Of a DNA stretch of 7,169 bases, positions 1-6,700 are shown one piece after another (positions within the stretch are counted from its first letter, which is position 1; every line of letters starts with the position of its first letter). Position numbers and translations under genes: made by a program. The DNA lies in contig CABQHR010000090.1 in the NCBI GenBank assembly GCA_902463875.1, positions 1 to 7,169 of the forward strand. Direction: 5' to 3'. The DNA comes from an uncultured Collinsella sp. (lineage in GTDB: Bacteria > Actinomycetota > Coriobacteriia > Coriobacteriales > Coriobacteriaceae). The notes beneath the pieces are model-generated. The model had not been told where the DNA came from, made no database searches, and was given only the letters and a program-made list of their open reading frames with translations.

Positions 1-88
1 ACGGACCTTAAACCGAACCTCATACGAGTCAAGAAACGCGATGACGAACGTGCCCGCATCGGACGATGGAGGCTGGCCGCGTTATCCC
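1..88. other. Unassigned edge sequence beyond the terminator
   Basis: Short open frames exist on both strands, including a basic plus-strand frame that enters at base 1 and runs through the terminator to a TAG at 157-159. None has a recognisable motif, and an arm of the terminator lies inside the plus-strand frame. I see nothing here that can be supported as a gene. Confidence 0.4.
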
Positions 89-127
89 AAAAAAAACGGG
101 GTAGACTCCAGTGCGGAGTCTGCCCCG
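89..127 (-). terminator. Rho-independent terminator after the pilin operon
   Basis: In the minus direction, arms at 127-115 and 109-97 pair over 13 positions with a single C/A mismatch, around a 5-base loop (114-110), followed by eight T (96-89). The stem is GC-rich at its base (CGGGG/CCCCG). It lies about 100 bases beyond the stop of gene C and closes the unit. On the plus strand the stem is followed by AAAAG, so it should act in the minus direction only. Confidence 0.93.
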
Positions 128-227
128 AAAAGAGAATGGCAAAGCAAGAACGTGGATAGACGAGAAAAGTGTCCGCAAGTCTCATGGCCATCACATCCCA
201 CCTGCCAAAGGGATGGGTGAGCGAGCG
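128..227 (-). other. 3' untranslated stretch between gene C and the terminator
   Basis: No gene is supported here. A small 6-bp inverted repeat (catccc 194-199, gggatg 210-215) is present without a following T run, too weak to call as a second terminator. Confidence 0.5.
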
Positions 228-2012
228 CTACTCCTGCTCGGACTCCTCAGCCTGCTTACGGCTGCGGATGAGGTGCGCCACGCCGATGCACAGCACCGCG
301 CCACCAGCGATCCAAGTGAAGGTCACGCCGTTGAGACCGGTGAGCGGGAGGTTGGAGCCCTTCTTATCGGTAACGGTGAGGTGAACCATGCCGTTAGTGG
401 CGTTGGCGGAAGTAACGAGACTTTGATCGTCTGCGTCATCCACTGTAAGCTCAGGGTTGACCACTTCAGTGTTGCTCTCAGTAAGGCTGCCGCGCTTAAT
501 GGTGAACGTGATGCCTTTGTCGCCGTGAGAGTTATCGTAGCCAGGTGCGGGCGTGACCTCTGTGAGGACATAAGTGCCCTCATCGAGACCGACAACGTTA
601 ATCTTGCCCTCTCCGTTCGTGGTGAGCTTGGCAGCCTCGGCGTTCGCCTGCTTTACTCCGTTAGCATCAATGTACTTATTCTCGACAGTGTCGCCGTTCT
701 TTTCCTGAAGCTTAAACACAACCCCAGAGAGCTTCTTAGGAGTTTCCTCATTACCAACCTTGGTGACGTCAATGCCGTAGGTGTAATCGTAGGCAGGGTG
801 CTCGACGGTGGTGCCGGTGCCGACAGCATGCGGGTTGTTAGAGTAGGTCAGAGTGACGGTGTTCTTTTGACCTTTGCCGAGCATGCCGGCGCTAACCTTC
901 GTGGGGTCAAGCCTCGCCTTATAGTTCACATAGACCTTTGATTTGCCGTCAACGTTAATGAGTGCGCCCTTGGTGTCATCTTCGTTTTTCGCATAGGCGT
1001 TTTTCAGATTTGAGAACGAAACCACAAGCTTGCCATCTGCATACTCTTTGCTGTAGCTATCAGGATGAACAACCTGATTGCCAATCTTGACCTCGACAAC
1101 GGGATCATTGCCGTCAAGTTCGGGCACCATCGTAGAAGGCAGCTCATCTGTAAAGGTATAGCTGTACTCATTATAAGTATTGATGTTGCTGGCCACGGTA
1201 CCTGCAAGCTGATACTCAACCAGCTGATCGGATGCAGAGTCCGCAACCCTATTGGGCGCCGTAAAGACATCTCGAGAAGAGCCCTCAGGAACAACTTTGC
1301 TCGAATCCACAAAGCTGCCATTATTGTCGTCCTTAACGGCCTTGGTCACGTTGGGGACATCCTTTTTAGAATCAACATTCACGTCTTCGCCACCAACGAC
1401 GGCAAAAATTGGCGAGGTATGGGCGTCGGTATTGCCGTTGGCCGAATCGCTAGATGTGGTCGAACCAACATTTGCAGTCACAAAGAGCCAATAGCCGGCG
1501 TCTAAAGTCTTAAAGTCTCCCTTGCTGGAATCGCTTGGGTTTTTCCAGGTTAGAGTCGAGTCCTCAAGTGCGGCAGCGATCTTATCCAACGTGGAGTCAG
1601 CGTCAACCTTGGCAGTCTGGCCAACTTTTTCACCGGCATTATCTTTAATGTACTTGGCCCAAGCCTGAGCGCCTGCATTCGCAGCAGGAGCTCCCGCGAC
1701 GCCAGCAAATGCACTAGTCACAACATTCATAACATCAGACGATGCCCAAGTGATATCAGAGAGCGTCTTGGACCCATTCCAGGTGCCGTCTTCCTTCTGA
1801 TCCTGTGTGACCGTTGCCTTGAAAATCTGGATACCCTTAAAGGCTGTATCCGTGTAGATTTCCTCCTTGATCGTCACGTTGCCGCTCTGGGACACCGTCG
1901 GCGTACCATCAGCAAACGCCATGGTCACCGGGGCCATGACGCCGCCGAAGCTCAGCGCTGCTGTGAGGCCTGCTGTCACTGCCAGGCGTGCGATGTTCTT
2001 GCTCATGCCCAT
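228..2012 (-). CDS. SpaH/EbpB-type LPxTG-anchored pilin, candidate major (shaft) subunit
   Basis: Predicted pilus backbone subunit of 594 residues. The signal peptide (MGMSKNIARL, then a small-residue core) is cleaved after AFA (34). The N-terminal pilin domain (about 42-215; FKGIQIFKATV, DITWASSDV, AGYWLFV) ends in VNVDSKK, a poor match to the pilin motif. A fimbrial D2-type domain (about 220-405) has Lys224, Asp289 in YTFTDELP and Asn384 in KNTVTLTYSNNP as likely isopeptide residues. A SpaA/Cna-B-like domain (about 408-550) has Lys418 in DVTKVG, a clear E-box YVLTEVTPAPGY with Glu485, and Asp549 where many relatives have Asn. The end is LPLTG (555-559), a membrane segment and RSRKQAEESEQE. 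Its only cysteine is in the membrane segment. It shares the domain order of the upstream pilin but at lower GC and with diverged sequence. It lies last in the operon, before a terminator. The shaft role is inferred from the complete three-domain plan. Confidence 0.93.
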   Translation of the reverse strand: MGMSKNIARLAVTAGLTAALSFGGVMAPVTMAFADGTPTVSQSGNVTIKEEIYTDTAFKGIQIFKATVTQDQKEDGTWNGSKTLSDITWASSDVMNVVTSAFAGVAGAPAANAGAQAWAKYIKDNAGEKVGQTAKVDADSTLDKIAAALEDSTLTWKNPSDSSKGDFKTLDAGYWLFVTANVGSTTSSDSANGNTDAHTSPIFAVVGGEDVNVDSKKDVPNVTKAVKDDNNGSFVDSSKVVPEGSSRDVFTAPNRVADSASDQLVEYQLAGTVASNINTYNEYSYTFTDELPSTMVPELDGNDPVVEVKIGNQVVHPDSYSKEYADGKLVVSFSNLKNAYAKNEDDTKGALINVDGKSKVYVNYKARLDPTKVSAGMLGKGQKNTVTLTYSNNPHAVGTGTTVEHPAYDYTYGIDVTKVGNEETPKKLSGVVFKLQEKNGDTVENKYIDANGVKQANAEAAKLTTNGEGKINVVGLDEGTYVLTEVTPAPGYDNSHGDKGITFTIKRGSLTESNTEVVNPELTVDDADDQSLVTSANATNGMVHLTVTDKKGSNLPLTGLNGVTFTWIAGGAVLCIGVAHLIRSRKQAEESEQE

Positions 2013-2120
2013 CTTCTTTTCCTCCGTTTTCCGTTTGATTCTCATTCGATCGGTCATCATCTGTCTGTGTCTTAGCATCTACTTCGCTACGTCTCGCCCC
2101 GCTCTCTGTGGGGCTGCCAG
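2013..2120 (-). other. 108-base spacer between the two pilin genes
   Basis: No convincing -10/-35 pair, terminator or stable hairpin is visible, so the downstream pilin is most likely read from the same transcript. An 8-base direct repeat (ggctgcca at 2112-2119 and 2132-2139) brackets the stop codon of the upstream pilin gene, at the point where base composition changes. Confidence 0.5.
2021..2025 (-). promoter_or_regulatory. Ribosome binding site deciding the ATG start of gene C
   Basis: GGAGG on the coding strand sits 8 bases before the ATG at 2012, ideal spacing. The in-frame ATG at 2006 would be 14 bases away. The upstream ATG at 2078 has no such site and would add 22 charged residues before the signal peptide. 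Confidence 0.85.
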
Positions 2121-3785
2121 CTACTCTTTATGGCTGCCACCTCCCCGCTTGACCAGGAGCGCGGCCACGATGAGCGCGGCTCCGGCGACCGCTGCGGCGG
2201 CCGCGGCGTACATTGCCATATCGCCAGTCGAGGGCATAAAGCCTCCGGTGGTAATGCTAGGGGGTGTGCCGGTGGGCGTGTTGATGAGCGACGCCTCCAG
2301 GCTGCCCGTCGACCCATCCGCGCTGTCGGCGCGCAGGGGCGACTCGGCCGTGATGGTGAGTTTGGGCTTGGCGGCGGCCACCTGGTCGACGTCCAGGCCC
2401 TCGGCCCTGACTGTCACGGATCGCGTGCCCTCGAAGGCGGTGTAGCCCTTGGGCGCCTTGAGCTCGCGAACCTCCAGCTTGCCCGAGTCCACGCCCGAGA
2501 CGGTCACGCGGCCGTCCTCGCCCGTGGTGACGGTGGCCTTGCCCTCCGCATCCCACGTGCCGTCGGCCGACAGCGTGCGGCCGCGGTCGTCGGTAATACT
2601 CAGGACCGCCCCGGCAAGCGGCTTGTCGCCGTCGCTGCCGCGCTTGGTGAGCGCGAGATCCCAGGTGTAGGCCGTCGCGTCATCGCTCGGCGTGCGGGTG
2701 AAGCCGGCGTCGCCGGACTGGTCGGCAAAGGGAGAGCGCGGGTAGCGCAGGTAGACCTCGTTGGGGTTGCCCTTCGCGATGCCGTGGTTGCACGCGCTGT
2801 TGAGCGGCGCGTTGTACACGGCGACCACGCGGGCGCCCGCGGTGAAGGCGTCGGCCCCGCCGAGCGCGGCGATCAGGTCGCCGGTGCGCACGGTGAAGGC
2901 TTTGCCTTCGACCGAGACCCTGCACTGGGCCGTGATGTCGGTCCAACCCTTCGCGGGCTCGGTGCCGGCGCGTCCGTCCTTGCCGGTCGAGACGGCGTCA
3001 AAGCCGCCGTCTGCCCCCGCCGCCACGTACACGCGCATGCTCGAGGCCACCTTGGAGGGGTCGAGCCCCGCGCTCATGGTGTCGACGAACCGCACCGTAT
3101 AGGTGTCGTAGGCCGTGAGCCCCGCCGGGACCGTGGCGGAGAGGCGCCAGTACAGGTCGTCGGCGACCGTGGCGTCGGCGGCCTTCTGCCACGCGGCGGT
3201 GCTGTCCTCCAGCACGTGCTTGGCGACCTTGGGGGTCGCCGCCTTGGGCTTGACGGTAACGGCGCTGCCGCCCACCAGCGCCATGATCGGCGCGGTGCCG
3301 GCCTCGCCTTGGGCGATGGCGTCGTCTTTGGCGACGATGAGCCAGTAGCCGCAGGACAGCTCGGCCGCGGTGCCCGCGTTAAGGGCCACAGACTCGGCAC
3401 CAGAGCTCTGGAGGGAACGAGCGAGCTGTGCGCTCAGCGCACTCGTAAGGTGGGAATCGGTGTTGAGCCACTCGGCAGCTTCCTGCGCGGTGGTCTGGGA
3501 ATTGGGCATGCCGGCGCTGTGCAGCACGGGCAGGACGGCGTCGTGCGCGGCGTCGCTTGCCCAGGCGAGGTCGGTGGCGATCTTGGCGTCGCTGTCGCCG
3601 TCGACGACGTTGGCGCTAAAGATCTGGTAGGCGTCGTAGCTGCGCGCCACGGTGCCGCTCACCGTGATGGAACCGGTCGAGGTCGGCGCGGCCTGCGCGG
3701 ATGCGGGGAACACAACCGCGCAGGTGCCGATCAGGAGAGCAAGCAGCGCAAACAAGATCGGGAAGGAACAAACTTTCTTATTCAC
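2121..3785 (-). CDS. Isopeptide-forming fimbrial pilin with MPSTG sorting signal
   Basis: Predicted sortase-anchored pilus subunit of 554 residues. The signal peptide (MNKKVCSF, then a long hydrophobic core) is cleaved near AQA|A (about 32). An N-terminal pilin domain (about 38-180; YDAYQIFSANV, LAWASDA) ends in VTVKPK (176-181), which resembles the pilin-motif V-x-V-x-P-K whose Lys joins subunits in class C sortase pili. A fimbrial D2-type domain (about 186-365) has Lys186 or Lys189, Asp235 in RFVDTMSAGL and Asn342 in NPNEVYLRYP as likely bond residues. A SpaA/Cna-B-like domain (about 374-503) has Lys381, the E-box-like VRELKAPKGY with Glu441, and Asn502. MPSTG (517-521), a membrane helix and KRGGGSHKE follow. 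The start overlaps the adhesin gene by 8 bases, suggesting translational coupling. GC is far higher than in both neighbours. It could be the shaft or a minor subunit; the sequence alone does not settle which. Confidence 0.92.
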   Translation of the reverse strand: MNKKVCSFPILFALLALLIGTCAVVFPASAQAAPTSTGSITVSGTVARSYDAYQIFSANVVDGDSDAKIATDLAWASDAAHDAVLPVLHSAGMPNSQTTAQEAAEWLNTDSHLTSALSAQLARSLQSSGAESVALNAGTAAELSCGYWLIVAKDDAIAQGEAGTAPIMALVGGSAVTVKPKAATPKVAKHVLEDSTAAWQKAADATVADDLYWRLSATVPAGLTAYDTYTVRFVDTMSAGLDPSKVASSMRVYVAAGADGGFDAVSTGKDGRAGTEPAKGWTDITAQCRVSVEGKAFTVRTGDLIAALGGADAFTAGARVVAVYNAPLNSACNHGIAKGNPNEVYLRYPRSPFADQSGDAGFTRTPSDDATAYTWDLALTKRGSDGDKPLAGAVLSITDDRGRTLSADGTWDAEGKATVTTGEDGRVTVSGVDSGKLEVRELKAPKGYTAFEGTRSVTVRAEGLDVDQVAAAKPKLTITAESPLRADSADGSTGSLEASLINTPTGTPPSITTGGFMPSTGDMAMYAAAAAAVAGAALIVAALLVKRGGGSHKE

Positions 3786-6700
3786 GACTCTCGCCTCCCT
3801 TCGCATTCGCCTTGCGACGAATGTGCATCCAGGCTGCAGCAGCGCAAAGCACCGCCGCGCCGGCAAGGTACGTCAGAGTGACGCCCGACATACCAGAAAG
3901 GGGCAAAGAGGTTGAGTAGGTGTTGGTGAAGGTGGGAAGGCTTTGGTCAGCGCTGGTGTCCTCGCCGTATTTAAGCGGTTTCTGGTCATTCTCAGCGATC
4001 TCCCCACCTTTGGCATCGACGATCTTGGTGTAGGTCACATCGCACTTGATCGTCTTATCAGACTGATCAGTTGCCGTGACTGTGATCTTGTAGACCGATT
4101 CGTCGTACTTATAGTTCACGAACGGCGTGGTCGGCTGCTGTTCGCGGACGTAATAGGTGAAGGTTTTGCTTGCGCCGCGGCCAGTGGAGTCAGCCGCGAG
4201 CTTGTCGAGCTGATTAAGTTTGTACTCGATCTCGGCGAAGTTCAGGGTCTGAGACTTGGCGCCGCCAGCCGTCGTCTTAACCGTCTTAGCACCAGTGAAG
4301 TCCGGGTTATCCGCAAACTCGAGCGTAAACGCCTTCATCTCGCCACCCTCAACAACCTTGGTTGCCTTAGGAGTCCAGGAGCCTGCGGAAGTGTACGGAG
4401 TGCACTTGTTGGTGAAGGTCTTTCCCCCATTGGAGTCAGCAATCGAGTAATAGCCCTCAGTACTTGCTTGCACAGTGCCCAGCGAGATAGCTGACTCCCC
4501 GGGATTCTTGGTCACATTCACACTTGTGATTGTGTAGTTATGGACCTTAAGGTCTTTAGTCACGTTCGGATTGCTTTGCGTCGGAACAGACATGAGCACA
4601 GTCGTGTGATCCTCGACTGTCACCTCAATCTTGTACACAGCGGGATCGTACTCAATGTCGGAGTCCCCGCCAGCATCTTCGACCAAGTAGTATGTGAGCT
4701 TGTCAGTCGTGCCACTCGCCAAGAACTGCTCACCAAGGTCAAACGTGATGCTGCCGCTTGTATCATTATTTGCAGTTCCAACCTCGGTGCAAGCGTCACG
4801 ATTGAATGTCCCAGTAGAGAAAGGGTCATCCGAATCCTTGCGGTAGACCGTAAAGGTGAACTGATTCTCAGCGAGATCTTCGTTCTGGTTAGTCAGCGAA
4901 TTGACCAGTGCCTTGGTCGCCTTCAATTTAAGGCTTGGGTAGACATACGTGTCCTCAGGCTGACCCAAATACAGGTCGCCATTCGACATGATGCCGCCGC
5001 CATGGTTCCAAGAATAGTTGCCGGTGATGAAGGTTGTAGCAGCTTTCTGCGCAGCCGTCGCCTCATCGCTTCCGGCTTGAACACCCGAAGTCAGACCGAT
5101 GCTCTTATAAATCTGCACGCCGCCATTGGCGGGGATTTTGATGGCATCTTGAAGCTCTTTGCTCCCCGAATACTGGGCGTCTCCACCGCCGAGCATCTTG
5201 CCGATTACCGCTGCGAGCGGTTCCGTATGACCGTCCTTTGCCGCAAGGAAGAAATCGGCATGGCCGTTCTTGCGGAACACCTCCGACTTGTATGCATCTT
5301 CATCTTGATTCTTACCGCTACCGCCACCTGAAAGATGGGGCGCACCTTCATTACCGGAATTGTCCCCTGGTTTGTAAGCATTTTTTTCAGCATGGTTATC
5401 GCCATCATAATCAGCGCCGGCAGACGAATTACCAAAGATCGCCGTGCCGTCGGTGTTCGTTACCAACGTCTTGCCTGTCGGGCAGACTGCAACGCCACCG
5501 CCGTAACCGCCTGCGGTATTACTACTTATATAGGAGTTGTAGACAAATAATCTACCAGCAGTATATTCCTTACCCGCATTCGAGTTTCCCTGGACAAAGA
5601 TACCGCCGCCGCCCCAGTCAAAGCGAGACATACAGTGGTTGTTTGTAATGTAGACTTTGCTCGTAGTGCCGCTAATCATCGCGTCGACCATCTGGCCAAC
5701 GCGAACGCCGGCACCCTCAGATCGATAGCTTACGTTAGAGGCAATAATTCCTCCCGTGATATTCAGCCATGCCATTCCCGTACGAGGCTGTTCATTTCGA
5801 TTCACATCGGTAACGTAAACGCCGCCGCCAGCTTCCTCGGAATAGTTGCCAGTAATCTGGCCACCAGAAATGGTGACATGGGCGCCGTTATTGGCAGCAA
5901 GCCCAGCGCCGCCGTGGTCACCATTGCCATCTTCGCCGCAGAATTTAGCCATTTTATTGTTCGTGATGTAACCACCGGAAACAGTAACGCTGCCACCGGA
6001 GGCCATGATGCCACCACCATAGCCAGCGGAATCGCTTGCCCCATCGAATGTCGCGTTGCCCGAAATAACCGCATTTTCCGAAATAGATACGCTCGAGCCG
6101 TTCGAGTACACACCGCCGCCATTGGGAGCGTAGTTGCCTGCGATCACGCCACCGGTCAGATTAAGGGTCGTACCTTCATCTTTGAGTTCGATGCCTGCGC
6201 CTTGGCTCCTAGAGGTTGCACCGCAAACGAAGCCACCGCTCATATTGACGGTGGAGCCGTTCTCGGCATAGATGAGGCTGCCGACATTGCAGTCCTTTTT
6301 CTGCGTAAGCGTACCGCCCCGAAGGTTAAACTTGCCGTGATTGTAGACGTTAATGAGCCTCAACGCGGAACCCGTGGACGCAGTTGAGACAATTGCACCC
6401 TTGATGTTGACCGTATGTGTTTCAAGCGTTTCCGCCGTGCTCGTACCGCTAGCGGACGACTTGGTTACGTAATAGGTGAGCGTGGTCGGGATGTCATCGT
6501 TGTCATAGTCGTCGACCTTGCCATTTTTGCCATAATTTTCGCTAGTAAAAGTCTGGCCTTGATCCTGCAGCGGCTGAGTGCCTTTGATCTCATCCACACC
6601 CGGATTAGAATCCGTGATTGTAAACTCGGCACTATTGCTCACACTGAAAAGCGGCTTATTATTGCTCGAGTGCTTTATTTTGTAGCCATTAAGATCAAGG

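Noticed and set aside
1..159. Plus-strand open frame entering from the left edge as the 3' end of a convergent gene
   Set aside because: It runs through the whole terminator hairpin before its stop, and its visible sequence is basic with no recognisable motif; too little is in view to call it.
111..941. Plus-strand open frame of 276 codons opposite the end of gene C
   Set aside because: It begins inside the terminator stem and is antisense to clear pilin domains; it has no ribosome site or recognisable motif.
2013..2078. Longer N-terminus for gene C from the ATG at 2078
   Set aside because: It would place 22 charged residues before the signal peptide and lacks a ribosome site, while the ATG at 2012 has GGAGG at 8 bases.
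3786..3866. Longer N-terminus for gene B from the ATG at 3866
   Set aside because: It would add 27 mostly basic residues before the signal peptide and overlap the adhesin gene by 89 bases; the GTG at 3785 has AGGGAGG at 8 bases.
2130..3881. Long plus-strand open frame of 583 codons opposite gene B
   Set aside because: It is the mirror of a GC-rich gene. Its translation is Arg/Gly/Ala-rich with no domain, and the minus-strand frame has a signal peptide, pilin domains, sorting signal and ribosome site.
5381..5387. A7 run in the adhesin coding strand as a second slippage site
   Set aside because: Seven A in a Glu-Lys-Asn context is common by chance and far from the 5' end; it is much weaker evidence than the G9 tract.
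4963..6246. Repeated short GG-rich units as a CRISPR array or satellite
   Set aside because: The units are diverged, unevenly spaced and in frame with beta-helix coils; no constant repeat with unique spacers is present.
5635..6387. Plus-strand open frame of 250 codons opposite the beta-helix
   Set aside because: It is an antisense shadow of the repeated GG-rich coils; the composition follows from the opposite strand and no motif is recognisable.
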